Positions 52,890 to 62,926 of a stretch of 64,000 nt of DNA are shown here, piece after piece. Position 1 is the stretch's first letter, and the number at the start of each line of letters is the position of its first letter. A program made the position numbers and the translations under genes. The notes below the pieces were generated by a model. It was not told the origin of the DNA and searched no databases. It saw only the letters and a program-made list of their open reading frames with translations. Source of the DNA: Candidatus Nitrosopumilus limneticus (GTDB lineage Archaea; Thermoproteota; Nitrososphaeria; Nitrososphaerales; Nitrosopumilaceae); assembly GCA_022117465.1 (NCBI GenBank), contig JAHCGZ010000006.1, positions 1 to 64,000 on the forward strand. The letters are read 5' to 3'.

Positions 52890-53956
52890 TTCAATAAATC
52901 GCGAATAGCAAGTAGAAATTTTGAATTCATTTCTTTTGTTCCAATTGTTACTCTAAGACATCCTTCGTGATTTCCTATTTTACCTAATTTTCGAATAGAA
53001 ATTCCTTGTTCTTCAAGTGCTGAATAGACTCGTTTGTAGTTACTATGGGCATCAAATAAAACAAAATTAGCCTTAGAATCAAAGACTTCAAAAGTATCAA
53101 ATTTTTTCAACGTTTCAATAATTCTTTTTCTTTCAAATTGGATAATTTCAGTTGCATTTTTCATTAAATTCACTTTTTTAAGGGCTAAAATTCCAGATTC
53201 AATAGTAATAGTACTTAGTGGATATGGATATTGTAAAACATTAAGAAATGCATCTGTGAATTTTTTATTTGCAATAAAGTAACCTAAACGAAGACCTGCC
53301 ATTCCAAATGATTTTGATAAAGTTCTAACTACAATTAGATTATTTTGTGTTTTTACAAGACTAGAAAGTGAGTAATCAGAAAATTCACCATAAGCTTCAT
53401 CAATAATTACCAACCCATCAAAAGATTTGATTAGTTTTTGTAATTCAATTTTTGAAAATTGAAATCCAGTTGGATTATTTGGAGAATCAAGATATAAAAT
53501 ATCTGCATTTTTTGATTCTTTGATAAATTCTTTAATATCTAATTTCATATCATTTGAAAATGGAATTGCAATTAATGGGATTGAATATAATTTGCATCTC
53601 TCTTCAAAAAAACTAAAAGTAGGATTTGATGTAAGAACTTTAGTTTCTTTTGAAGCAAAGTTTGATAAAATTAAATCTAAAATTTGATCTGAACCATTTC
53701 CAATACCAATCATTGATGAAGGTACTTTAACAAATTTAGAAATCATTTCAATTAATCTTTCAACACCACCAAGTGGATATTCCCTTACGTCAGAATTTTG
53801 TCTAGCTTCAGATATAATATCATTTTGAAATTCTTTAGAAAGAACATAATTTTCATTTGAATCTAATTTAAGAGAATTTTTATTTAATTGCGGTTTTTGA
53901 TATCCTCCAATTGAAGAAAATTTTTCAACTTTTGAATCAACCCAATTCTTTTTCAT
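52886..53956 (-). CDS. hisC: Histidinol-phosphate aminotransferase
   Basis: A 356-aa class I/II aminotransferase for step seven. The PLP lysine lies in TLSKSFGMAGLRLGY near residue 215, and the SPNNPTG and DEAYGEF motifs are present. It overlaps its neighbours hisD (1 base) and the HAD gene (4 bases). Confidence 0.93.
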   Translation of the reverse strand: MKKNWVDSKVEKFSSIGGYQKPQLNKNSLKLDSNENYVLSKEFQNDIISEARQNSDVREYPLGGVERLIEMISKFVKVPSSMIGIGNGSDQILDLILSNFASKETKVLTSNPTFSFFEERCKLYSIPLIAIPFSNDMKLDIKEFIKESKNADILYLDSPNNPTGFQFSKIELQKLIKSFDGLVIIDEAYGEFSDYSLSSLVKTQNNLIVVRTLSKSFGMAGLRLGYFIANKKFTDAFLNVLQYPYPLSTITIESGILALKKVNLMKNATEIIQFERKRIIETLKKFDTFEVFDSKANFVLFDAHSNYKRVYSALEEQGISIRKLGKIGNHEGCLRVTIGTKEMNSKFLLAIRDLLK

Positions 53957-55222
53957 TACAATCTACCTCGAACTGCTTCATAATGATTTGGTAATCCTTC
54001 AGAAGTAGTTAATGTATCAAGATGTTTTGAAATTTTTGATAATGAAGATTTTGAGGCTGTAACTTCAGTATTTATTTTAATAAAGTCCATTACCGATAGT
54101 GAACCACGAATTTTACCAAATCCATTAGTAGGAAGAATATGATTTGAGCCTAAAACATAGTCACTAGCAGATGATGCTGAGTAATTACCAAGTAAAACTA
54201 ATCCAGCAGTAGTAATTTTTAATGAAATTGATTTTGGATTTTTTGTCATAATTTGTAAATGTTCAGGAGATAAGGAATTTGCCAGATTTATCATATCAGA
54301 GGTATTTTTGCATACTGCAATAAATCCATTTTTAGACAAACTTGATTTAACTAATTCTTTTCTTTGAATTGTTGGTAATAATTTTAAAATTTTTTGATTA
54401 ACAAGTTTTGCAATTTTTTCTGAATTTGTAATTAAATAGCAAAAAGTATCACTACTGTGTTCTGCTTGTGAAATTAAATCAAGTGCTAAAAATTCAGGAT
54501 TAGCAGAATTATCTGCAATAATTCCTAATTCTGTAGGTCCAGCAAGCATATCTATTCCAGTATTTTCACTAACTAGCGATTTAGCCAAAGTAACAAATGC
54601 ACCACCAGGTCCAACAATCTTATCTACTTTTAAAATTGATTTAGTACCATAAGATAATGCAGCGATTGCTTGTACACCTCCAGTTTTATAGATCTCTGTA
54701 GCACCACAAATATCTGCAGCTACAATTGTTAATGGATCAATATTTCCATTAGAATTCGGTGGAGATACCACTACAATTCTTTTTACACCAGCAACTTTTG
54801 CAGGAATAACAGACATAATAACAGAACTTGGATATTTTGCTAATCCAGCAGGAATATAACAACCAGTACTTTGAATTGGTATAAATTTTTTTAATATTTG
54901 TACTCCATCATTATCAATTTTTATATTTTTGAATATTTTTTTAATACTAGATTCTGTTTTTTCAACTCTAGCTTTTGCTAATTCAGTGCTAGAATTTGAT
55001 TTTTTGAAACTTTAGAATATGCATTTTTAATCTCTGTATTAGAAATACGTAATGTAAAAGATTAGCGCCAGTAAATTTTTTTTCATATTTTTTTACTGCA
55101 GAATCACCATTTTTTTGAACATTCTTTAAAATAGATTCAACAACCGATTTATTTTTCTGAGGCTGTTTTGGAAGAATTTTTGCAACAAATTGTTCAATAT
55201 TTGTTACTTTATGGATTTTCAT
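53956..55222 (-). CDS. hisD: Histidinol dehydrogenase (two frameshifts)
   Basis: HisD oxidises histidinol to histidine in two NAD-dependent steps. The C-terminal part (from about 54816) has GPGGAFVTLAK, GPTELGIIAD and the zinc/catalytic EHSSD and SPEHLQ motifs. The first 70 residues (MKIHKVTNIEQF) are in another frame. One missing base near 55052-55060 and one in the T-run at 55001-55006 restore FTLRISNTEIKNAYSKVSKKSNSSTELAKARVEKTE and beyond. The intact protein is about 423 aa, normal for HisD. The start overlaps the hisG stop. Confidence 0.9.
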
Positions 55223-56200
55223 CAATTTTCTTCGTCGCGCTTAATTTCTTCTAATTCTAATATTTGTCGTGGTTCATGAACTACAACTCCTTGTGCAATT
55301 TTTCTTAGTTTAGGAATAAGTTTGTGAAATTCTTCCTTTCTAATTACAGTATTTACACCAAACCAGCCATCTTCACTAAGAGGACTAATTGTAGGTCTCT
55401 TTAAAGAAGGAATTTCGGATAAAAGTTTTTTCATATTTTTTTCTTCTACATTAAGATAAATGTGTAAATACTTTCTTCCATTTACTGCACCTCGCATTAA
55501 TGCTAATAATATCAAAAATCTTTTCACGTTTTTTAGGATCTTTTAATGATTTTTTATTTACAATTAAATGTGCAGTTGAAGTAAGAACCTCATCAACAAT
55601 TTTTAATTTATTTTGGATTAAAGTTGTTCCTGTTTCAGTAACATCCATTATTGCATCAACATCCTCTGGTGGTTTTGCCTCAGTTGCTCCAAATGATAAA
55701 TGAATTTGAACATCTTTATTATTTCCTAAACGCATCCAAGGAGTAATAATTAGTGGATCCTTTTTACCATAATATTTTTGGTATGATTTTAAATTCTTGA
55801 TAAATTTAGATGCAGTTGTCAAGTATTCAGATGAAATACGAAGTGTTTTTTTCTTTTTTGCATAATCTGCAATCATTGCATCAAGATTTTTGTAACTATA
55901 TTTATCAGGAAATGCAATAACAAGTTTAATTTTTCCATATTCTAAATCAAGAATTGGTTCAACATCAGAATTAGTTTCTTCAACCCAATCATTTCCAGTG
56001 ATACCCACATCATACAATCCTTCAGATACAAGAGTAGGAATTTCTTGTGGACGTAGCATCTTAACCATTATACTAGGATCATCAAGGTAAACGCGATATG
56101 TTCTATCTTTTCTATTAACTTTAGTCCATGATTTTTCAAGTAGTTTGAATGTAGCATCTTCTAAACTACCTTTAGGTATTGCAAATTTTACTGTAGACAT
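55222..56200 (-). CDS. hisG: ATP phosphoribosyltransferase, long form (one frameshift)
   Basis: HisG catalyses the first and feedback-regulated step. From MSTVKFAIPKGSLEDATFKLLE the protein has the periplasmic-binding-like catalytic domains with GVGITGNDW-type loop (YDVGITGNDW). The frame shifts near 55497-55510, where DIIS changes to the LMRGAVNGRKYLH frame. The C-terminal 90 residues form the regulatory ACT-like domain of the long HisG type, so no HisZ is needed. Start at 56200 chosen over 56215 because it matches the family. It is the promoter-proximal gene of the operon. Confidence 0.92.
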
Positions 56201-56238
56201 TTTCATTACTTTCACTTTTTAGCTATATAATAGGATGT

Positions 56239-57495
56239 TTAAATTTGCTGAAGTAATTCTTTAGCTTTATCAAGTGAAATAGATTTTACTTGAATCATTT
56301 TTTCAACAATTTGATCAATTTGTGATGGAGTTGCACCTGCTGCTGCTGCAAGATTTCGTGCATGTAATCTCATATGCCCTTTTTGAATTCCTTCAGTACA
56401 AAGAGCTCTAATTGCACTAAAATTTTGAGCTAATCCTGTAGCAGTCATAACACAGGCAAGTTCTTGAGCAGATTTAACATTGAGAATTTTTGCACAAACT
56501 TTAGCAACTGGATGTACATTAGCAATTCCACCAATAATTCCAACTGAAAGAGGAATTTCTAAAATTCCAACTAAATCTCCATTCTCATTTTTACTCCATT
56601 TACTTAATGACCTATATCTTCCTGAAATTGCTGCATATGCATTTGCAGCAGCTTCTATAGCCCTACTATCTTGACCTACAGCATTAGCAACAGAAATGAT
56701 TCCATTCATAATTCCTTTGTTATGAGTAACTGCACGATAAACATCATTATCTGCAAATTCAAATGCCAAAATAATGTCATCCACTACATCCTCTCCACCT
56801 ACAGATTGCTTTTCAAAAATAGCTTTTGCTTTTACCATACGTCTTGTAGAATAATTTGATAAAATTCGAAGCAATGCTGTTCCCCCAGTAATTTTTTCGA
56901 TAAGGGGTGAAACTTCTTCACACATAGTATTTGTGATATTTGCACCCATTGCATCACCAACATCAATTACTAATTCTACAATTAACATTTTACCAGAGGG
57001 TGTATCAATTTCTTTACACATAATTTCCTTAGCGCCTTTATTCATTTTAGATAACGTATTACTTTTTGAATTTGCTAATTTCAAAATTTCAGAAGTAGAA
57101 TCTTGAATTTTTTTAATAGCAGAATTGGTATCAACGTTTAAAATTTGGATCTGACCAATACTGTATGATTCATCAGCAATTACTTCAAATCCACCTTTAA
57201 TTCGTGCAATTTTAGCACCCTTTGATGCTGCAGCAATTACAGAAGGTTCTTCAATAACCATTGGAACCAAGTAATCTTTGCCATTAATTTTGAAATTTGT
57301 TGCAATACCTAGAGGTAATGAAAAAGTTCCAATTGCATTTTCTATCATTTTATCTGCTTTATCAAAAGAAATACCGCCGTTAGTATTTTCTAAAATTTCT
57401 AATTCATCTTTTGAAAGATTTGCAAAATTTCCAATAATGTTTAATCTTTCTTCTCGAGATTTTTCAAAAAATTTGGAAATAGAAGAATCAGGCAT
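56239..57495 (-). CDS. hmgA: HMG-CoA reductase, class II-like
   Basis: A 418-aa reductase that makes mevalonate for archaeal isoprenoid lipids, or works in the reverse sense. Motifs are VIEEPSVIAAAS (81-92, catalytic Glu), DVGDAMGANITNTMCE, and THNKGIMNGI near 265, with the His-containing HMRLHARN near the end. These resemble class II enzymes rather than the class I type with DMGMNM and TGD motifs. Length is typical for class II. The cofactor preference cannot be settled. It stands downstream of the hisG promoter region. Confidence 0.85.
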   Translation of the reverse strand: MPDSSISKFFEKSREERLNIIGNFANLSKDELEILENTNGGISFDKADKMIENAIGTFSLPLGIATNFKINGKDYLVPMVIEEPSVIAAASKGAKIARIKGGFEVIADESYSIGQIQILNVDTNSAIKKIQDSTSEILKLANSKSNTLSKMNKGAKEIMCKEIDTPSGKMLIVELVIDVGDAMGANITNTMCEEVSPLIEKITGGTALLRILSNYSTRRMVKAKAIFEKQSVGGEDVVDDIILAFEFADNDVYRAVTHNKGIMNGIISVANAVGQDSRAIEAAANAYAAISGRYRSLSKWSKNENGDLVGILEIPLSVGIIGGIANVHPVAKVCAKILNVKSAQELACVMTATGLAQNFSAIRALCTEGIQKGHMRLHARNLAAAAGATPSQIDQIVEKMIQVKSISLDKAKELLQQI

Positions 57496-57496
57496 T

Positions 57497-58612
57497 TTAT
57501 TTTAATATCCTCAATAATCTATCATCCAAACCATCTGGAAAACCTTTTCCATCAGTATTTGAAGTAATTACATAGATACTTCCATCATTACCTTCCACAA
57601 CATCACGAATTCTACCATTTCCACTAAGAATTGATTTTTGAGAGCTCAATCCTTCATCAAAATTAACCTGATAGAGATTAGAAGCACGCATTGAAGCCAA
57701 TATGAATTTGGATTCAAAATTAATCTTTTCACCAGAATAAAATAGAATTCCACCAGGCTCAATACTTGGATCATAACAAAGAATTGCATTTTCAAAATTC
57801 ACACCTCCAGAACATTGTTGTTCAGGCCATCCATAATTTTTTCCTGCTAGAATTAAATTGATTTCATCATTTTTTTCAGGTCCAAATTCTGCTACAAATA
57901 AATTATCATTATCATCCCACGTCATTCCTTGTGGATGTCTATGTCCTAAAGAATAAACAGGTGAATTAGGAAAAGGATTATCATTTGGGATACTACCATC
58001 ATCATTTAGTCTTAAAATTTTTCCAGATAAAGAATTAACATCTTGAGGTAAATGTGATTCATCTGAAACTGTACCAGTACCGATATATAATTTTCCATCA
58101 GGTCCAAATTTTAGAAATCCACCATTAGTAAAGGAGGAGCCGGGAATTTTATCTAAGATTATTTCAACATCTTTTAATTTATTTTTCTCTTCAGTAATTT
58201 TTAAAATTTTATTCCACAAATTTCCATTTTCTTCATATGTCAAAAATACATATAGAAAATGATTAGTCGAAAAATTTGGATGGAGTGCAATTCCTAATAA
58301 TCCACCATCAAAAACATTGGCAGTACGAAATGTAGCTAATGGCGATTCCAATAAAACATTATCTTCAATTACTCGAATGTATCCATCTTTTTCTGTTACA
58401 AAAATTCTATCATCAGAAACAGCTATAGCACGAGGCTTGTCAAGATTTTCAGCTAAAATTATTACAGAGTCATTTTCTGAGTAGGAATTTGGTTTTGGTA
58501 ATGGAATGGATGTTTCATAATCTGAAGAAGTTAAAACGAATATAGAAAATATTATTGCACCTGTAATTGCAATGATTTGAATTTTTTTATTCATAAAAAA
58601 CAATCTTTTCAA
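57497..58612 (-). CDS. Glucose/sorbosone dehydrogenase-like beta-propeller
   Basis: A 371-aa exported protein with an N-terminal membrane helix or signal (about 10-30). The six-bladed propeller of PQQ-dependent aldose dehydrogenases is suggested by GGLLGIALHPNF (about 102-113), LKFGPDGKLYIGTG and the HRHPQGM motif. The first His/Arg pair of that motif is near the catalytic base position of such enzymes. PQQ synthesis genes are not seen here, so cofactor is uncertain. It is followed on the same strand by hmgA one base away. AOA often carry several such proteins of unknown substrate. Confidence 0.75.
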   Translation of the reverse strand: MKRLFFMNKKIQIIAITGAIIFSIFVLTSSDYETSIPLPKPNSYSENDSVIILAENLDKPRAIAVSDDRIFVTEKDGYIRVIEDNVLLESPLATFRTANVFDGGLLGIALHPNFSTNHFLYVFLTYEENGNLWNKILKITEEKNKLKDVEIILDKIPGSSFTNGGFLKFGPDGKLYIGTGTVSDESHLPQDVNSLSGKILRLNDDGSIPNDNPFPNSPVYSLGHRHPQGMTWDDNDNLFVAEFGPEKNDEINLILAGKNYGWPEQQCSGGVNFENAILCYDPSIEPGGILFYSGEKINFESKFILASMRASNLYQVNFDEGLSSQKSILSGNGRIRDVVEGNDGSIYVITSNTDGKGFPDGLDDRLLRILK

Positions 58613-58674
58613 ATCCTATTAATTACTTTCAAAAATTTGAGAAAGCGTATATACCGTTAAACATCATTCGATTC

Positions 58675-58749
58675 AGCGGGGTGGGGAAGCCAGGTCATCC
58701 CGGCGGGCTCATAACCCGCAGTTCAGTAGTTCAAATCTACTCCCCGCTA
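58675..58749 (+). tRNA. Initiator tRNA-Met (CAT)
   Basis: A 75-nt cloverleaf whose acceptor arms AGCGGGG/CCCCGCT begin with an A1-U72 pair and whose anticodon stem GCGGG/CCCGC has three consecutive G-C pairs next to the loop CTCATAA. Both features mark the archaeal initiator. Anticodon CAT at 58710-58712. A TATA element GTATATAC (58647-58654) lies about 25 bases upstream. Confidence 0.95.
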
Positions 58750-58750
58750 C

Positions 58751-60079
58751 TTAATTTCTATAAGTACAAAACCAAGAAAGAGATTCATCAAATTTTGAGA
58801 CTTTGTTAGTGATACCAATTCTTTGTAAAGGTCGTGTAAGGTGTCGATGAGCAGACATTTCAGGAACATACAATTGCTTTTGGATTTTTCTTGGAATTTC
58901 CACAGTAATTTTTATAGATTTTCTGTTTCCACATCTAATGCATTGAAATCCTTGATTCTGACCTTTTGACTTCATTTTTTTATTACATTTTTTACACATT
59001 GGATTAGATTTTAAGAGATTTTTTTTAAGATTAAGAATTTTAATAAATTCAAGATTAATTATTCGTGGAAAATTTTTAGAAGCTTTTCTAACCCCTCCAC
59101 CCACTAAAATCTCATCACCAATTATAAGATTAGAAGCAATAATAGAAATTCCTGTTTCTTTATACACGGCACACCAAAATTCATGATTTTTAGAAATAAT
59201 AGTAAAAAAAACATGTCCGCCCTTTGTAATTTTTGGAACATTAGATACAATTCCACATAATGTTCCAGAAGCATATGGTTTTAGGGTTTCAAAATTTAAT
59301 TCATTTTTTAGATGATCGCCAGTTCCTTGATTAGATTTAAAAATCATATATCCATCTAATTTTTCATTACTTTTTAAAATCTTAGTCGCATCTACTAAAG
59401 AATCTACATTTTCTCCTCTTACTCCATAAAAAACTGGATCAGGTCCATTAGGAGTAATTAAAACTCGACCTTTTTTTGTATCAAAACTATTGAATGTATA
59501 TGGAAAAGTTTTTTCTTGCATTATCTTAACACTGTCTGCTGAAATTTTTCTTTCTTTTCCAAATTTTATTTTTTTTCTATAACTTAACAATTCTAATGTA
59601 TGATCATGAAAATCATATCCAATTGCACTAATTGCACCAACTAACCCCTGACCATTTCCTTGATAAAAAAAATCAAGATTATTTTTTTTAATAAATTTTT
59701 TAGCTTTATTTCTATTAATTAATTGCCACAAAGCTAAGTTACTAAATTTAGTAAATTGAGAAGGAATGGAATCACTTTCAAAAAATACAAGTCCTGGATT
59801 TGCTCCATTTTTAGTATCAGAGTATTTTGAAACCATATTCTTGATTTGATTTTTAATTTTTGAAGGATTTTTAGTCTTAATTTTTAATGAAACAGCACCA
59901 TTTCCTCGAGTTTTCCATGGAATATTGGGATTAAATCTAATTAATTTTGGAAAATCAAGAAATTCAGTTTTTTGTTTTTGAAGTAAATCAACAATTTTGT
60001 AGGCTAGAAATGTTGTACACATTCCAGTAGGTGAGTCAGTATCATCAAATCCAATATTAAGAACAGATTCTTTTTTCAT
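58751..60079 (-). CDS. tiaS: tRNA-Ile2 2-agmatinylcytidine synthetase
   Basis: TiaS attaches agmatine to C34 of the AUA-decoding tRNA-Ile. The 442-aa protein has the N-terminal GFDDTDSPTGMCTT (residues 10-23), which is the ATP-binding and catalytic motif of this family, an OB-fold near residue 280 and a C-terminal zinc ribbon (C-x2-C ... C-x2-C around residue 370). It ends two bases from the initiator tRNA gene, a convergent layout. TiaS needs agmatine, so the cell must make it. Confidence 0.93.
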   Translation of the reverse strand: MKKESVLNIGFDDTDSPTGMCTTFLAYKIVDLLQKQKTEFLDFPKLIRFNPNIPWKTRGNGAVSLKIKTKNPSKIKNQIKNMVSKYSDTKNGANPGLVFFESDSIPSQFTKFSNLALWQLINRNKAKKFIKKNNLDFFYQGNGQGLVGAISAIGYDFHDHTLELLSYRKKIKFGKERKISADSVKIMQEKTFPYTFNSFDTKKGRVLITPNGPDPVFYGVRGENVDSLVDATKILKSNEKLDGYMIFKSNQGTGDHLKNELNFETLKPYASGTLCGIVSNVPKITKGGHVFFTIISKNHEFWCAVYKETGISIIASNLIIGDEILVGGGVRKASKNFPRIINLEFIKILNLKKNLLKSNPMCKKCNKKMKSKGQNQGFQCIRCGNRKSIKITVEIPRKIQKQLYVPEMSAHRHLTRPLQRIGITNKVSKFDESLSWFCTYRN

Positions 60080-60161
60080 ATTTTATCTAATTAATTGAGA
60101 CATTTTTAGTTGTTGTAAATTACAGTTGGTTTAAATTAATAACAAAGTATTCGAAGCTAAA

Positions 60162-61157
60162 TTGATAATAATTGATGAAGCACGAATTTTTAAAGAAATA
60201 GATGAAAAAAACCCAGCATCAGTTTCATTAAATGGTCCAGACGGTATGTTACCCCAAGTTCAAGATATGGCAATGAAAATTGCAACAAAATATGACATTC
60301 CAGCTTATGTTTTAGCAGACACAACATGGGGAACTTGCGATTTGAATACAACTGGTTCAAAAATATTAGGAGCAGATATTCAATTTAATATTGGACACAC
60401 AATTAATACAGAATCACTAGAAAAAAATTTAGTTTTAATTGATGCATTTGATAATATTGAATTTGATAGTGTTGCAGAAAAATGTACAGAATTGTTAAAA
60501 GGAAAATTAATTTCACTTGTTACAGATAGTCAGCATTTACATCAAATGGATAAAGTAGAAAAAATTTTAACAAAAAATGGAATTAATGTTAAAATTGGAA
60601 AAGGTAAAGGACAATTAAATGATGGTCAAGTGTTTGGTTGTGAATTTTATCCTGCAACAGAATTAAAAAAAGAAGTTGACGCTTATGTATTTCTAGGACA
60701 AAGTAATTTTCATGCAGCCGGAATTGCATTATCAACAAATTTACCAACATTTGTTTTAGATCCATATTTTAATGAAGTAAGGGAAGTAACAGAATTTGCA
60801 CGTACACTAAAAAAGAAAGCAACACTTGCAATATACAAAGCAGCAGAAGCAAAGTCATTTGGAATAATAATTGGATTAAAAGAAGGACAGTTATCAAAAG
60901 TATTTGGTTTGAAATTTAAAAAAGAATTAGAAAAGGAAGGAAAAAAAGTTCAATTATTTGCATTAACAGATATCACAAATGAAAGATTAAACAATCTAAG
61001 AGGAATTGATGCATTTATTCAGGTTGCATGCCCAAGAATTTCTACAGATAATCAATTTGACAAACCAGTATTATCTACACCTCAAGCAAATGCACTTTTG
61101 AAAGTTTTACGAAAAGAGAGTATTGGTGAATATTTAGAAATTCCACATTGGTTGTAA
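60162..61157 (+). CDS. dph2: Diphthamide synthesis radical enzyme Dph2
   Basis: Archaeal Dph2 is a [4Fe-4S] enzyme that starts diphthamide formation on elongation factor 2 by a non-canonical S-adenosylmethionine cleavage. The 331-aa protein has the three cluster cysteines C59, C160 and C290, one in each repeat domain, as in the characterised archaeal enzyme. TTG start. It stands on the plus strand between tiaS and the TPR gene, which converge away from it and toward it. Confidence 0.93.
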   Translation: MIIIDEARIFKEIDEKNPASVSLNGPDGMLPQVQDMAMKIATKYDIPAYVLADTTWGTCDLNTTGSKILGADIQFNIGHTINTESLEKNLVLIDAFDNIEFDSVAEKCTELLKGKLISLVTDSQHLHQMDKVEKILTKNGINVKIGKGKGQLNDGQVFGCEFYPATELKKEVDAYVFLGQSNFHAAGIALSTNLPTFVLDPYFNEVREVTEFARTLKKKATLAIYKAAEAKSFGIIIGLKEGQLSKVFGLKFKKELEKEGKKVQLFALTDITNERLNNLRGIDAFIQVACPRISTDNQFDKPVLSTPQANALLKVLRKESIGEYLEIPHWL

Positions 61158-61757
61158 TTAAGATATTAAATTTTGAAATTTAACATTATCCAATAATTTT
61201 TCAAATGATTTTGATTTTTTTGCTTTAATTTTGTATTGTATTCCTTGTAAAATAGCATGTTCAAGTAAATTTAGTGCATCATCAAAATTTGAAAGCATTG
61301 CAAAATTAGATGCTTTATCAAAAAGGACATCTCCATTATTTGGATAATCTTTCAAGATACAATTACAACAAGAAATAGATTCCTCATATTTCTTCATAGA
61401 AAATAAAATACGTTCCTTATGATATAATACAATATTATAATTGGGATTATTTTTTAATATATCATCACAAATTGATAATGCTTCAATTAGACTTCCTTGT
61501 TTTCTAAAAGAAGATATTTTATTGATTAGTAAAGATAAGTCTTCAGGACATATTTGTAAACCAATATCATAACATTTTATTGCATTAGTGAAATCTTTGA
61601 GTTTACTTAGAGCGTATCCCTTGTTGTTAAGTGAACTGATATGTTTTGGATCTACATCTAATATTTTATCATAATATGTTATTGCTTGCTGAAATTTGCC
61701 TTGTAAAAATAATCGATTTCCTTCATCTAAAATTGAATTAATTTTAGGATCAGTCAT
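61158..61757 (-). CDS. Tetratricopeptide repeat protein
   Basis: A 199-aa helical protein with about five TPR units. The canonical residues W/L, G/N, A and P recur, for example GNRLFLQGKFQQAITYYDKIL and NNKGYALSKLKDFTNAIKCY. No signal or membrane segment. TPRs usually hold complexes together. It overlaps nothing but ends adjacent to dph2 and starts 3 bases from the MDR gene, so they may be one transcript. Confidence 0.8.
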   Translation of the reverse strand: MTDPKINSILDEGNRLFLQGKFQQAITYYDKILDVDPKHISSLNNKGYALSKLKDFTNAIKCYDIGLQICPEDLSLLINKISSFRKQGSLIEALSICDDILKNNPNYNIVLYHKERILFSMKKYEESISCCNCILKDYPNNGDVLFDKASNFAMLSNFDDALNLLEHAILQGIQYKIKAKKSKSFEKLLDNVKFQNLIS

Positions 61758-61759
61758 TA

Positions 61760-62839
61760 TTAATCAAAATTAGGTTTAATCAAAATTTTGCCAAAAAGAC
61801 CTTTACCGTTTAGCATTTTATTATGTGCCTTAACTGCATCATCTAAAGAATATACAGAATCAATAATTGATTTAATTTTACCTTTTGACATCCAATAGAA
61901 GCACTCCTCTAATTCAGCTTTAGTTCCCTGAGTTGAGCCTAAAATATTAATTCCTTTAAAGAAAATATGTCGTAAATCGGTTTTAACATCATATCCGGTG
62001 GTAGCACCAGTAGTTACAATAGTTCCACCATAATTTAACAAAGTTAATTCTTGATTCCAATGTTTACCACCAATATGTTCAAAAATTACATCAACGCCAG
62101 AAATATCACCATAAGGTTTTATGATTTTTTTAGCAATTGTTCTAACTTCTTTACTCCAATCATCTTTTCTGTGATCAACTGCAAAGTCTGCTCCAAGTTC
62201 TAAACATTTGTCTAGTTTGTCTGGGCTTGCTGTTGCAATAACTGTACAACCAAATAATTTTGCAATTTGAATTCCAAAGCTACCAATTCCAGAACTTCCA
62301 CCCATTATCAATACTAATTGTCCAGGATGAATTTTTGCTCTTCCAACTAACATATGCCATGAAGTTAGTAATGTCATTGATGCAGCTGCTGCGTCATCAT
62401 ATGATACGCCTTCTGGAATTTTTAATACATTAACTTCAGGAAGATGTGTAAATTCACAATATCCACCCCAAAGAGGTCCAGTTTCAAAACCCCAAATGGT
62501 TCTTTTTTTACAATCAAATTCTCTACCATCAGTACATGCTTTACAAACTCTGCATGACATATTTCCATGAGAAACAACTCTATCACCAACCTTGATATTT
62601 TTAACATCGTCACCAACAGCAGTAACTATACCTGCAGCATCTGTTCCAGAAATATGAGGTAATGGTATTGCCAAAGGCTTACCCCTCATTCCCCAAATAT
62701 CATCATAATTTAGTGCTGCAGCCATTACTTTGAAAACAACTTCATCGGAGTGTGGTTCAGGATTAGGTAAATTTTTGATTTTTAAAATTTTAGAAAAATC
62801 ATCATCAGTTGTATATTCGTCATATACTAATGCCCTCAT
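61760..62839 (-). CDS. MDR-superfamily reductase, possible acryloyl-CoA reductase
   Basis: A 359-aa medium-chain dehydrogenase/reductase. A structural zinc is bound by C96, C99, C102 and C110. The catalytic zinc cysteine is missing: the expected position reads ALNYDDIWG, similar to crotonyl-CoA reductase-type enzymes. NADPH-binding GGSSGIG is near residue 175. The autotrophic HP/HB cycle of AOA needs an acryloyl-CoA reductase, and characterised archaeal ones belong to this superfamily, so this is a candidate. Quinone oxidoreductase is the alternative. It is one transcript unit with the TPR gene. Confidence 0.75.
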   Translation of the reverse strand: MRALVYDEYTTDDDFSKILKIKNLPNPEPHSDEVVFKVMAAALNYDDIWGMRGKPLAIPLPHISGTDAAGIVTAVGDDVKNIKVGDRVVSHGNMSCRVCKACTDGREFDCKKRTIWGFETGPLWGGYCEFTHLPEVNVLKIPEGVSYDDAAAASMTLLTSWHMLVGRAKIHPGQLVLIMGGSSGIGSFGIQIAKLFGCTVIATASPDKLDKCLELGADFAVDHRKDDWSKEVRTIAKKIIKPYGDISGVDVIFEHIGGKHWNQELTLLNYGGTIVTTGATTGYDVKTDLRHIFFKGINILGSTQGTKAELEECFYWMSKGKIKSIIDSVYSLDDAVKAHNKMLNGKGLFGKILIKPNFD

Positions 62840-62926
62840 GATTACTTTCTAATTTTTACAGATATATGATTTATCAGGATGTCTTTTACCAAAAACAATT
62901 ATAATCATAGGAAGGAAAATAGGATT

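Noticed and set aside
48851-56200. Decaying histidine operon
   Set aside because: Each break is a single base in a short run, all motifs are kept and the gene overlaps are intact, so error is more likely than decay.
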